Below are positions 45,066 to 56,863 of a DNA stretch of 64,000 nt, one piece after another. The stretch is from assembly GCA_038363925.1 (NCBI GenBank), contig JAQQWL010000008.1, positions 806,001 to 870,000 on the forward strand. Direction: 5' to 3'. This DNA comes from Apiospora phragmitis (taxonomy: Eukaryota; Ascomycota; Sordariomycetes; Amphisphaeriales; Apiosporaceae). Within the stretch, counting starts at the first letter, position 1. The number at the start of each line of letters is the position of its first letter. The notes beneath the pieces are model-generated. The model was not told the origin of the DNA and made no database searches. It was given only the letters and a program-made list of their open reading frames with translations. The position numbers and the translations under genes are program-made.

Positions 45066-45606
45066 CGCGAATTGAGATGGGGAGAAGGGCGAAAAGTGGT
45101 CGTGAAGAAGGTGATGTGCGTAATTTGACGCAACGCAGCTTGGAACCTCAGGTGTTGCCAGCTCTGAAAAATGAAAGGCGGACCTTTCGATAGCCGTCGG
45201 GCAGCAGCCACAACCTCGAGTTGCGCCACAGCCACACCCGATATTTCGGGCCAGTTATCAAATAGATCGGTTCCGATTGGTCCATGTCGGCGATAGATAC
45301 ATCGGTACTTACTTACTTTACCTGCATATACAATTAGTCAATTAGCCGTTTCAATTGGACGATGCAGCAGGAGCCGGCTATGCCGCAGCCCGCAGGCAGG
45401 AGCTACCTTTTACTGCTAACCTACTATCCAATGCTGTAAGTGCCCGCTTTGTCTCGTCTCAATGCGAGGTCCTGACATCTATCAATGATCATCGGTTAGG
45501 TACCAAAACCTACATATAGGTGCCGCACCTGGCCCAAGTTGGTGAGGTGTTATTTTCCTTCCTCTTTCACAACTCTTGCATGTCCCCCAATGTTCTAGTA
45601 GCTACA
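45066..45606. promoter_or_regulatory. Divergent promoter region, MPP-beta and GH36
   Basis: About 540 nt between divergent starts. No specific element called. Confidence 0.35.
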
Positions 45607-48534
45607 ATGAGTGACGAGCCCTACGACTTTGCGACCGAATTCCAGGCTGTCTTCATCCCGAAGCAGAAACCTCCACCTGAGCCCTCGTCCACAGAGATGG
45701 GGGTCACTCTCTCAAGTTACCCCCCTCTAGGACAGGTCACTCAACTCAAGACTGGGAACGGCCGACTTACTGTTTTTCTTGAAGTCGGGAAAGATGAAGC
45801 CGGTGACTCCTGGGAAGTTGCCGCTTGGCACTTGTCTGATGGTACCGAGTGGAGAGAAGAGGCAATGACGCCGCTCAAGGAAGGTCTCGGGTCGACGTCA
45901 ATACAAGGTGTCAGGAGAGATAATAAACGCATATACTTCACCTCTTCGTTTTCTGTTTCTTCCACTCTCAGCTTCACTTTCAAATTCCGTAAAGGGCCCA
46001 CCGAGCCCTGGCGCTGGGCAAAGGACGAGATGAGCATTGGCGATGGCATGGTTGTTGTTAACCCCGAAAGGGCTCTTGGCACAACCGACTTTGCTAAGGT
46101 AGTCAAGGAGCTCAACCCTGACCTCAGGATCAAATCGCACATGAGCCAAAGTCGAGGAACCGAACTGTGGAGTATAGAGGCCCCCGTCGGTGCCGCAGAG
46201 GGTGAAGATTCCACCTACGCCGATACACGATTAGGTACCCCGTGGGGAGGTTATCTGAGGTAAACCCCACCGAGTTCCAACAGTCAAGTATTGAAATATG
46301 ATAATTTCATTACAATAATACTGACCTTCTCAGATGGTTTGCTCTTGTTCGGATTTGGACACCTTGGCTTGCTCCTAGGCACGGCAAAACGTCGTTTGAG
46401 CTTGATAAAGACGGTATAGTCTTGGGGTTCATCAACCCTCAAGGCAAACATCTCGTTCTACTTGCAGTCAGCGGCGTTGACGATGTCATGACCGTGTTTC
46501 GTCACACAGACTCTGGTCAGGTCTCACTCCATGTAAGCAGTCCCTAACAATTCGTCATGAGCAGATATGGCCTGACGGTTTATATTAGATACGCAACGAC
46601 GGGGAATCCGAGTCAAACGGTTTGGTTCTCGCAGCTATCGGAGATCACTTCGAAAGCGCGCTAGCTGCAGTGGTTTATCATTCTCGAAACGTGGTGCTAG
46701 CAGCTAAGAAGGCTGATGGGGTACTTGATGACGAACTCCAAGCTCTGAAAAACGATGTCAAGGCAGAGTGGATGGAGAACTGGTACGATGGATTGGGCTA
46801 CTGTAGGCATACTGCAGCATCGTTTCGGATCGAAGATTGTGGCTAATTGAGTCCAGGCACTTGGAACGCGCTGGGCCAGAACCTGACGGATGAGAAGGTG
46901 TACAAAGCTGTTGACACCCTCGCCGAGAACAACATCAACGTCACTAGCCTTATCATTGACGACAATTGGCAAGATCTGGACTACACCGATCCCAGTCAGT
47001 TCCAGCGAGGCTGGAACAATTTTGAGGCGGACTCGAAAACTTTCCCTAAAGGCCTCAAGCACACCATAAGTCACATCCGCTCCAAACATCCCAACATCCA
47101 GCATATTGCCGTTTGGCATGCCTTGCTAGGTTACTGGGGAGGTATTGCCCCTGGTGGCCGGCTAGCTAAGACTTACAACACTGTTGTTGTTCAAAGGGAA
47201 GATTCGAAGAGACGGAACTTACCCCTCGGAGGCCCCATGACGGTCATTGCCGAGCAGGACGTCAGCAAGTTCTACGATGAATTCTATCGGTTCCTTTCAG
47301 ACTGCGGGATTGACGGAGTCAAAACGGATGCCCAATTCATGATCGATACATGGGTATCCGCGAAGCATCGTCGTGAACTGACCAATACATACCTGGATGC
47401 TTGGATGATATCATCCCTTCGACATTTCAGCATCAAAGCAATCTCGTGCATGTCGCAGACTCCTAACATTCTTTTCCACTCGCAACTGCCGCGCAACCGA
47501 CCGGCCATGCTCGTTCGAAACTCGGACGATTTCTTCCCTGCAATCCCCAAATCTCATCCATGGCATATATGGACTAATGCACACAACGCACTCTTCACAC
47601 AGCATCTCAATGTGCTTCCAGACTGGGACATGTTCCAAACAGTCCACGATTATTCTGGCTTCCACGCGGCAGCAAGGTGTCTGAGTGGCGGTCCAATTTT
47701 ATATTACTGATACTCCAGGGCAGCACGATATGGATCTCATTGGCCAGATGACGGGCCCTACTATCAGAGGAAAGACGGTGATCTTCCGCCCGAGCGTCGT
47801 CGGGCGCAGCATTGACCAATACAATGGCTATGATGACGATGCGTTGCTCAAAGTCGGCTGCTACCATGGCAGGGCCGTAACGGGGACTCCCATGCTGGGG
47901 CTTTTCAACATCTCTTCGCGGCCACTCACCGAGCTGATCCCTCTGTCGCGGTTTTCAGGGGTCATTTCATCGATGAATTACATCATTCGAGCTCACAATA
48001 GCGGGAATATATCGGAGATTGTCACACCCAGCTCGCCTACCGCCCTGTTGCCAGTCTCCCTTGAAGTGCGAGGCTATGACATCTTTACCGTCTTCCCCCT
48101 GTCACAGTTTCACAGTGATACGAAAGGGACAATACAAGCAGCCAACCTTGGTTTAGTTGGGAAGATGACTGGCGCAGCCGCCATCATGTCAAGCGATCTT
48201 GCGTTAATGCATAACGGCAAGGTCATGCTTGATACACGACTCAAGGCCTTGGGCATTCTTGGTACGCCGCAATTTTAACTATATCTCTAGAGTCGTTCAG
48301 GTGCTGATCATAGAAACAGGTCTCTATATCTCAACACTCCCAGACATGACGGTCGAAGGAGATTTCCTCGCCACGATTCAGGGTGAGGTGATTCCACCAC
48401 ATACCGTATCCATCAGCAAAGTCGACGCCCGTGTTCTCCAGATAGATGTGGAGGCTGCGTGGAATGAGATGAAGCTCGACGTCGGATGGGGAAATGAGCT
48501 AGAGATCAAGGTCTTCTTCGCCATCGATGAATAG
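45607..48534 (+). CDS. GH36 raffinose-synthase-type glycosidase, intracellular, with a frame break
   Basis: Member of the raffinose synthase/seed-imbibition branch of GH36 (alpha-galactoside metabolism). Exons 45607-46259, 46334-46532, 46589-46802, 46857-48261, 48320-48534. Motifs: WTPWLAPRHG, GLGYCTWNALG, SLIIDDNWQDL, WHALLGYWGGI, GIDGVKTDAQFMID (K-x-D nucleophile), RNSDDFFP, SGGPIYITDTPGQHD (acid/base region), and a C-terminal beta domain. No signal peptide, so probably cytosolic. ATG 45607 is chosen over an upstream in-frame ATG at 45520. At 47697-47700 four T are present where three are needed to pass from GGPI to YITDTPG; with three T the product is 894 aa. This is the one T-run insertion among otherwise C/G-run events. 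Exact substrate unresolved. Confidence 0.9.
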
Positions 48535-49088
48535 AATGGATCTCCTGCATGAGACTATATAGACTATCTGGAGGGACATGGTTGGGGCTATAGTGAAAGG
48601 GCACACACGGTGCCTGGGCGATATGACAGATTGAGCAACATGCCAAAAGCACCACATATCGACAGATTAGGAAGTTATGTCATCCATTTCTCCCTAGTGC
48701 ACCATTCTTCATTGTTGTTAGAAGGAAGTCCTCAATGGAATAGTACCCGTCTTGTTTTGCCGTGACTGTAATATCGGCCCATTTCCGTGCTGGAATTATT
48801 AATGGAATATGCAGTGATAAGATATATTTGTTGTGTCTCTAATCTTTGGTGTCGTTTTGATTCGCTATAGTGGTAGGTTGATGCAAGTGGCCCTGACTCA
48901 GCACCCAATCTGGGGGGTGAGGCCAAACCTAGGATTTCACGGCTTTTGAATACTACTTAATGCAGCTCCTCCCCCGCCTTCCCCAATATTGACCACAGCA
49001 TCTAACAACTTCAACGACGGAAAGCACAATCGTCCATCATTATTCTATAGACGCTCGAAACCACAGAACTTGCGCTTGAAACAGTTGA
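48535..49088. other. Intergenic
   Basis: 3' flank of GH36 and promoter of the SDR gene; no feature recognised. Confidence 0.4.
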
Positions 49089-50318
49089 GATGGCCCCCAA
49101 AATATTCTTGTAGGTTGAGCTTTTCCGAGTTCACTTCTTGGTTTGGGATCATGACTAAATCTGCTATAGCACTGGCGTCACTGGTGATTTGCCCATGGCC
49201 ACTGCAATGTGGAGAAGAAGGCGGTTGATCTGACTTACATGAGTCCAGGCTACATCGGCGGCGATGCTTTCTATGCGTTGTACGAGACTCATGCGGACTA
49301 CGACTACACGCTCCTGGTCCGCAACGAGGAGCGAGGCAAGCCTGTCGTTGAGAAATACCCCAAAGTGCGACTTGTATACGGCGATTTGAGCTCGGCAGAT
49401 GTGCTTGAAAAAGAGGCCGCTGCCGCGGATGTCGTAGTTCGTAAGTTATGCCAATCTTCTACTGTTGTTGTGGCCATCCAAGCGGGAAGGAATAACTCGA
49501 GGCCCTGTCCAGATACGGCCGACTCAGCCGACAGTATGCCCTCGGCTCTTGCCATTGGTAAAGGTCTTGCGGCCGGGCACTCTGCCGAGCAACCCGGTTA
49601 CTACATCCACCTCTGTGGGACGGGCATACTGATGGACACGGCACGCTGGGGCGAGCCGCCGCTGCCGGAGAACACGTACCACGACATCGACGGCATCGAG
49701 CAGATCCTGTCACTGCCGGACTCGGCGTACCACCGCGACGTCGACAAGGTGGTGCTCGCGGCCAACACGGCGGACCGAAGCGTCCGCACCCTGATCGTGA
49801 GCCCCCCGTGCATCTACGGCCGCGGCCGGGGCCTCGGCAACCAGCGCAGCATCCAGGTGTACAGCATGGCGGAGCAGACCCTCCAGACCGGGTACGCGCC
49901 CGTCTACGGCACGGGCCTGAGCGAGTGGGACTACGTCCACGTGCGCGACCTGTCGCAGTTCTTCGTGCTGGCCGTCGAGGCGGCGCTCGACCCGGCGAAG
50001 CGCGACGACCCCGAGGTGTTCGGGCCGCGCACCTACTACTTCCTCGAGAGCGGCAAGCTGGTCGCTGGCGAGCTCGCCCGCTGGATCAGGGACGAGGTCA
50101 ACCAGCAGGACGTCCTGGCGAAGCCGGCGGAGCTAAAGACGTTCGAGCAGAAAGATGCGGGCTTCGCAAGCTTGGCGTGCAATGCTCTCGGCGTCGCCGC
50201 GCGGGCTGCCAGATACCTCGGCTGGAAGCCGCAGGCCAACAGCCTGCGGGACGAGATTCCGGAGGTCATCCGAAGCGAAGTCGCGAGGCTGAGGGGAGCG
50301 GCGAGCCGAGTCAGCTGA
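49089..50318 (+). CDS. Extended SDR (NAD-dependent epimerase-like), with a 14-nt micro-exon
   Basis: 343-aa nucleotide-sugar-epimerase/atypical SDR. Exons 49089-49108, 49170-49183 (14 nt), 49249-49440, 49513-50318. Splicing of the first three makes MAPKIFFTGVTGYIGGDAFY, with the Rossmann TGxxGxxG. Then LLVRNEERG, VRLVYGDLSS, ADVVVHTADSADS, TLIVSPPCIYGRG, GTGLSEWDYVHVRDLSQFFV and GWKPQA, as in fungal homologues. The catalytic YxxxK is not obvious, so chemistry is uncertain. The 72-nt intron 49441-49512 is a multiple of three without stops; its retention would insert 24 residues at the end of the third strand. Models lacking the micro-exon lose the cofactor motif. Confidence 0.88.
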
Positions 50319-51280
50319 AGTAGCGATAGGGGGTTAATATTACGTAGCCAACAATCATGCTTCTACTACTACTGAAACAATGCAGAGCCAGTGTCTACTT
50401 TATAGCGGGCAAGTCATTAATGGACACTAGCAAGATTGCACTACGCGATAAACGCGAAGCCTAGATAGATTTCGAGCAGTGAACGACTCGAGGTGCAAAC
50501 AGCACCCGAGAGATGTGACCGTCTGCCGCTTGGCGTGTTCGGTGTAGGTAACGGCGTCACGGAGTAACCTACATCTTGAGGGAAGAACTTCAGAACACCA
50601 CGGGTCTTGACATAGATTATCCTGACTGACAAGTCTAATCGTCCCGAGGCAATAGCGGTTTTGTATAACTCCCGCTCAATGTTACCGATACGTTCAAACT
50701 TGGGAGAGCAAGGTGTAGTTGCGTAATAAGGATAATGAGATGCAGAGGCACAGGCTGGTACTGAAGATGGTTTGGGTAGCACTAGTGGGGTTTAACGGGG
50801 CTAAGTTACAGTCCCATATCCCAACTGCTAGAGCCGCAAGCGAAGGCATGCTCACCGGGTTGACTGCCAATCGCGTCGTATTTCTTACATGATAAGAGCA
50901 TTTGTTAGATATCGCTTTAGTCACAAATGGTCTGAGACTGAAGTCATCCGATCAACCGTCCGGAGTCAGCTGGGCCTCGTAACTTGTTGGTGGTTGGTAG
51001 TTGGGCAGGTGGTTATGAGGGTGGCCCGCCTGACCCGCGTGGCCCGCCTTATCAAGGCTTCCAAGCTTGGGCAAGGGACTTCTCGGAGGGTCGGCAGGTC
51101 GGGGAAACAATTCTGCGCTTTGTCTGCCGCCATCCAGCAAGTTTAGCGCCTTTTGCCGTCAGCGCCCTCATTGATCGCTTTTGCATTCCAAGAATTGCAA
51201 CGACGAGGTCTTCTTTGACAGCCTCGACGGTGCATACCCTAACAAATTGAATTCTGCCCAGATCTCACCGTAGGGTCAAT
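50319..51280. other. Intergenic
   Basis: About 960 nt; a near-repeat GTGGCCCGCCT occurs at about 51022 and 51041. No gene supported. Confidence 0.4.
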
Positions 51281-52378
51281 ATGTTACCCTCTTCGGTGCG
51301 GCGGGTGGTGGCCGCGGCACCTTCCACCCCCCTACTGGCCAACTTTGTACCGAACGCAACTCGTGCGACAGCAGCGACCTCCCTCGCATTTCCTAGAACC
51401 CAGCAGCGAAGACGTTATTCGTCCTCGAAGCCTTCGAGCCCTAGTGATTCTCCGAAAGGTCTTCCTACCGGCCAGGTGACGACTTCGCCTGCGCAGGCCT
51501 CAAAGTCGGGCAGCGAGAAGCGCGGCCGACGCAAGGCCAAGGACACGACAGATGCCCAAGGGACTCTTCCCTCTGTCCCAAGCACCCAACATGTGCCCAA
51601 AAAATGTACGCATCACCCCTATGCTCGCATATATCTTGGATTGCCGACTAACATATGATTACTTACAGCCCTCGCCTTATCGGCTTTCTTTTCTCTCCAT
51701 CGCCCGATATCTGTGACACAGAGCTTCCCCAAGATAATAAACGACGATGCTTTCGCTCAGATCTTCTCTCCGCGATCGAAAGATGCCAAGTACAACGAGG
51801 TCATGTCTACCTTGACCCGTACAGTGGAGGAGCTCGAGCAACCCATGTCGGGCATGACTCTTGGCGAACAGCAGGAAGCCGCTATGGCCGAGGCGGATAC
51901 CGAGGGGATGCAGAAAATCGAACTTCGACATGCCGATGGAACCGAGTCAAGCTTCTATATCCAGCTCAACGCCATGGCCGGCCAGTTTGTTCCTTTCAGG
52001 CCGCCTCCCCTGCCGCAACCCGAGTCGGTAGAAGCCTCGGCAGCTTCTGCCGAGACCAAAGCCGAAAAAGCGGCGGAACCCGAAGAGCAGCACCGCGTCT
52101 ACAAAGCCGTCCTTACCCTGGAGGAGACCACGGATGCAAATGGCGAGGTGCGCATAGTCGCCCATAGCCCCAAGCTGATTGAGGAGCGGACACAACCCCA
52201 GCCCTTCCTCTCGCGCATGGCCGTGCGTCAATGGCGCCGCGAGGAAGTCCGAGGACGTGCCGATAAGATGGTTTCCATATCTACGAGAAGGCAACGGAAG
52301 CTCAAGATGAAGAAGAAGAAGTACAAGAAGTTGATGAAGCGGACGAGGAACGAGCGACGCAAGCTCGATAGAATCTAA
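51281..52378 (+). CDS. COX24: Mitoribosomal small-subunit protein mS38 / Cox24 family
   Basis: 344 aa from exons 51281-51605 and 51669-52378 (intron 51606-51668, ACTTACAG acceptor). Mitochondrial presequence MLPSSVRRVVAAAPSTPLL with many Ser/Arg residues up to QQRRRYSSSKPSS. A poorly conserved middle (ITQSFPKIINDDAFAQIF-like helix, Ala/Glu-rich linker) precedes the hallmark C-terminus: SISTRRQRKLKMKKKKYKKL then MKRTRNERRKLDRI, the Cox24/AURKAIP1 domain that inserts into the mitoribosomal small subunit and is needed for COX1 expression in yeast. Intact. Confidence 0.9.
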
Positions 52379-52698
52379 GGATGGGTTTTACGCCCTCCTG
52401 TGTACATAGCAACATACAGCGGTCTCGGTATGACCGCATTAGGAAACCTTGGTTTGGCGCATTCACGACTGGCCATCATTATACGGTGTACGGAAGGAAT
52501 GTTTGTGAGTCTTGTTTAGGGGTATTCATAGCATTCATGCTCTTATTCGAGAACGTCCTATAGAAGCGCACCTAAGCTAGTTTTTCTCTCGTGTATTTGA
52601 ATCATTCCTCACTACAATAGACCTCTCGTGCTTAGATGTAGTCGTTACACACACTCGTGTGGATCAAACCATTCCAGCTCCGGCGTCTACGTGGTGCA
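52379..52698. other. Convergent 3' regions
   Basis: About 320 nt between the mS38 stop and the stop of the minus-strand ureohydrolase; nothing recognised. Confidence 0.45.
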
Positions 52699-54244
52699 TC
52701 ATACGTCCGTCAAGGACTTTACCGGATTCTCGACCATCAACTCGATCAGCGACAGTGCCACCTGAGCAGCAGCCAGAACCGTTGTCTCGCAGACAGACTC
52801 GAGGCTGACCTGGAGCGAAGGCAGGGTCCAGCACGTCGATGTCGACACTGATATAGACCTTGGAACCGCCCACGCGGTCCTTGATGCGCTTGATGACGCC
52901 CTCCGTCCCCACCTTGTCGAGGTCGCGCGCCTTGACCATGTCGAAGCCGCACCGCAGTTCGTTGCGCATGTCGCCTTTGCCCCGGATCGGGGGGGGCCCG
53001 GATTCCCGCGTGGATCGACGTGTTGAGAATCAGGTGCTCCTCGTGCGCGATGTGCAGGAAGGTGTCGTGGTTCAGGCCCCTACGCGTAGTATTGTTAGAT
53101 CATTACGGCCGGCAGGTAAAAAGGGCCAGAGGCAGCGTTGGGTGTTCACAAGCCAGAGATATGGGGACACATAAAAGGGGGCAAATTTAATAAATTAGGT
53201 TAAGTGGACGGACTTACGCGTAGTCGGATATGCCGCCTCCTATCACAGCGGGATCCCAGGTGTCTGATATCTCGAGTTAGCCGATGCAACAAGAATGGCA
53301 GCGAATGTTTGTTGGATGTAGGTAGATGCCCTGGCAAGATGCTTGGTCTCTGACTGACCTATATGGCTGTCGAAGTGGATTACCGAGACCGGGCCCCAGC
53401 GGTCGTGAGTTGACCGCAGGGCGGAAAGGGTCGTGGTGTGGTCGCCCCCGAGGGTCACGATACGGGGTGTGACGGACTGGCTTATATTGGATGCCTTTCT
53501 CCCGGAAATGACCTGAACGGTCCAATTCGATTTAGAAACAGTTTGCCAAATAGCTTGTTACTCGATGAAAACATTGTGAATTGATCTACGGACCCTGTGT
53601 GTCTTATCGAGCTGCTTCAAGGCGAAATTGTTGTCGAGCCATGTCAGTGGCACATCGCCACAGTCCACGATGGTAGCCCAGGACTGCAGGGGATTTTTAC
53701 CTATGCAGCGCATCGTGATGTTAGTAACGCACGGCTGAGCTTTCCAAAGGAGACAGGCCTATGACGAGTTGGAGTTGTTACCCGTATATACACTATAACC
53801 CTCTGCGACCTGGATCCTCTGGCTGCCGATCCGGATCCCACCAGGCCCGTAACGAGCTCCGGGCCTCCCCGTGACAGTTTAGCCCCCCAATCTCATCAGC
53901 TAAATTCTTCGATAAGGGGTAGAAAGAAAGGATCGTGGACTTGCAGTATCGAACGGCGCACCCAGTATCGCAATGTCATACTTCTGGCCCTTCTCCGCCT
54001 CCGCATCCGACAGGCAGTTGGCATAAGGCAGATTCGCATAAGTTCTGAGTCCATTGAACTGGCTGCCGCTTACAATATCTATATCGTCGTCCGGGCCGTG
54101 CAGGGATGCCTCCCCATACATGGGCTTCTGCTGTTGAGGCGCGTTCGGCGCGTGCGGGAACGATGGTGGGCGGGGAAACTCCCAAGCCAATACATGTTGG
54201 AGACGAATTGATAGGAAGGCGAAAAACACAATTGACGCCTTCAT
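52699..54244 (-). pseudogene. Secreted agmatinase-like ureohydrolase, with frame break and missing segment
   Basis: Arginase/agmatinase-family protein with signal peptide MKASIVFFAFLSIRLQHVLA. Visible in order: [59 protein letters not shown] (metal His), VIHFDSHID across an intron (metal D/H/D), HAGIR, VYISVDIDVLDPAFAPG (metal Asp pair), and the C-terminal ETTVLAAAQVALSLIELMVE. Odd points: (1) eight G at 52989-52996 where seven restore the frame between HAGIRAPP and IRGKGDM; (2) the segment normally joining DPAFAP to ETTVLAA (about 35-40 residues, including the Glu that contacts the guanidinium) is absent and the two parts are in different frames near 52816; (3) the junction after APFDT lacks a normal donor, although GCAAGT could be a GC-AG donor. 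Likely non-functional as given, or mis-assembled. Confidence 0.75.
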
Positions 54245-54619
54245 GGTTAATATGGGCAATGGATTGTACCACAAAGTCTATAATAAGATCGAAACGCCAG
54301 TGCCGTTTTCCCAGGTTGAGGCCGCTGTCTTACTTATACTGTCAGGGTTGCATCACACAGATCGAGACATCTCAAAGTCTAATCTTGGGTTGGGGTAGAG
54401 CTGTAGTCTGCAGGGTGCTGACTTATCTCCAATTCGTATCGAGAAACACTATCCGAGCCCACATATCTGCGAGTTTGCGTCATTGAGATTATAACGTTTT
54501 TCTTCATTGCTTTTTTCTATCAGATGTCAATGCCGCCAATATGCTCGAATACACCCTTGGTCTCTAGTTACTTGGTACAAATCCTTCATAATACATGTAC
54601 ATTCTCTTAGGTACTGTTC
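54245..54619. other. Intergenic
   Basis: Promoter of the ureohydrolase gene and 3' flank of the SQR gene; nothing else seen. Confidence 0.4.
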
Positions 54620-55959
54620 CTAATTCATCCAGCCCTTCGGTCCACCCCACGTGCCCTTCACCATGTTGTTGTAGTACACCCAGGGGAAGAAGTCCTTCTT
54701 CAGATGATAGAAGAAGCGGTTAGGGTTCTTTTGGTCGATACCGATCCACTTATCGAAGGTCTCCTTGGGTACACCACCGTACTTGAACTCCGCCAGGAGA
54801 ACCTTGCCGTATTCAGTCAGAAGCGGGCATGACGTGTAACCGTCGTACGACGCATCCACGTCCTTGCCCTCCATCGACAGGAGCAGGTTGCGGACCAGTA
54901 CGGGCGCCTCAGCTGTGATGGCAGCGGCCGTCTTGGAAGTAGGCAGGCTGGAGGCATCACCAGCGGACCAGACATTGGGGAACTTCTTGTGCCGAGTCGT
55001 GGCATCATCGACGTCGACGTAGCCGGCTTCGTTGGCAAGGGCACTGTTCTTGACGAACGCGTGAGGGCCCATCTTGGGCGTGACGTGCAGAAGGTCAAAC
55101 TGCTTGGTGACCTGCTCCTTTCCGTGAGCAAACACGGCCTTGTCACCATCGATAGAAACAAGGTCGTGCTGGAACAGTCCCTCGACGCCACGATCCTTTC
55201 TCAATTTGTCCAGTTCGGCGCTGTACTTGGGGACGCCGAACATGACGGGAAGGCCAGTGGCGAAGCTGATCTTGATAGGCGAGTTGCTCGGGTTGCTAGG
55301 GGCGTACAAGCCTGCGCGCTTCCAGGTATCCAAGGCGAGCCACATGATCTTTTGAGGAGCACCTGCACACTTGATCACGCCTGCGGGTTGCGTGAAGATG
55401 GCGTTGCCCTTCTTAAGCTTCTGGATGGTACCATAAACTTTGCTGCAGCTGTCTTGGCCGTAGATGGTAGACACGAGCGAGCTCGAATCAGCGAGAGCTT
55501 CGGGCAAGCCCTTGACACTGTCGTAGTTGATCTTGATTCCAGGCGCAACGACCAGCTGCTGGTAGGTGAGTGTGTCTCCATTGCCCAGGGTAAGAGAGTT
55601 GCTCTCCGGGCAAAGGCGCCGACGCTGTCGCCGTAGAACTTGAGCTTCGGGTCGATGAGGCTGCTCATCGGCCGCCGCAGCTCCTCCATGGTCTTCAGAC
55701 CGCCACCAACAAGCGTCCAGCCGGGCTGGTAGTGGTGGAACTGTGCAGGGTCGATGACAGCAACATCATCTTGGCTGAACTTGCCGGAGTTAAGGAGCTG
55801 GTGGCTGATGGAGAGCCCAGCAGATCCACCGCCAACTACGACGACTTTGTGGCTGCGCGCGGCAGAGGTCACCGGCGATACTGAGGCAAGACCCCGGGCC
55901 CCCGAAACCAGCTGGGGCCTGGCAGTGCGCGCTGCACGAGCTGTTAAACGGGAGAACAT
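54620..55959 (-). CDS. Mitochondrial sulfide:quinone oxidoreductase, with a frame break
   Basis: Flavoprotein oxidising H2S at the inner mitochondrial membrane, passing electrons to ubiquinone. ATG 55959 gives presequence MFSRLTARAARTARPQL. FAD motif VVVVGGGSAGLSISHQLL; HHYQPGWTLVGGG (family hallmark), QLVVAPGIKINY, GAPQKIMWLA, TGLPVMFGVPKYS, FDLLHVTPKMGPHAFV, NVWSAGDASSLPTSKTAAAI, and the C-terminal YYNNMVKGTWGGPKG. The two halves join in frame if three G at 55608-55610 (CCC on the coding strand) are read as four: FAPESNSLTLGNGD. That gives 446 aa, normal for the SQOR type. No introns. Divergent from the persulfide dioxygenase gene 0.9 kb away. Confidence 0.93.
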
Positions 55960-56863
55960 GGCTGTGCTGCAAAGGAGTGAGGGAATATGGCTCAAATGAA
56001 GGTTACAGGAAAAAGCAAAGACCCTGATGCTAGGGGAACGGATGCGGACAAAAGCCTGAGATGTTCAACGCCGGGAATTTCCGAATCCAAAGGAAGAAGT
56101 GATTAATAAGAAAAGACCGACAACCGCCATCTTCCTCTGTAGGTCGCCGATTGCTAATGCATGGCGACTTTTTTTTTATTAGACAAGTCTTCTTTGGCCG
56201 GCACCGCGATGACGTGATCGTTGGCGCCCCACCAGATTAGTCAGGCACTTCCCCGTAAAATCCAACACCATGGAACCATCCCCAATCCCTGCTGAAGCTG
56301 CATTCAAGTCCACCTCCTCGCATCATCTCTCGTGCCAGAAGGTCGTGCTATCGTCATGTTGGCCCACGGACTGTGGAACTGATGGGGGCTTGAGATGGAA
56401 GACGTAGTGTAACCCTCGATTTCTCTGGTCTTCTCACTGTGCTCAAGCTTAAATCAACGGCTGTCTGGATTTAGCACGGCTCGACGGTAGCGCCCTGCCA
56501 GCCAGTGTACTCACGCGCCACGCTACTCCGTCGCATCCGAATAAGACGACGTGTACCCCGGCTGTTATCCGCTTGCGAACACCGATAGCCTTGCTTTTGT
56601 CGTCTGCAGAGAAATCGGGACTCGGCGGGCTTTCCAAGCGGGCTTCCACGGACGTATGGAGAAGCAGGCTTCCTCAGCCATTCTACTACCGTGATTAAGC
56701 GGGTCGCCGACCAACTCCGAAACGGTGACTTATTCATACTTCGAGGTCGCCGTTCGTCTCGGTCATCTCTTTGGGCACAGCAATTGGGAAGTTGTCGGTG
56801 TCGCTCCTCTTTCTCTTTATAAACCATCTATATTCTATCGAGTGTGAGCTGGAGATATTTACC
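55960..56863. promoter_or_regulatory. Bidirectional promoter region of SQR and persulfide dioxygenase
   Basis: About 900 nt between the divergent starts of two consecutive enzymes of sulfide oxidation; shared control is plausible. A run of nine T lies at about 56170. No factor site could be identified by eye. Confidence 0.4.
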
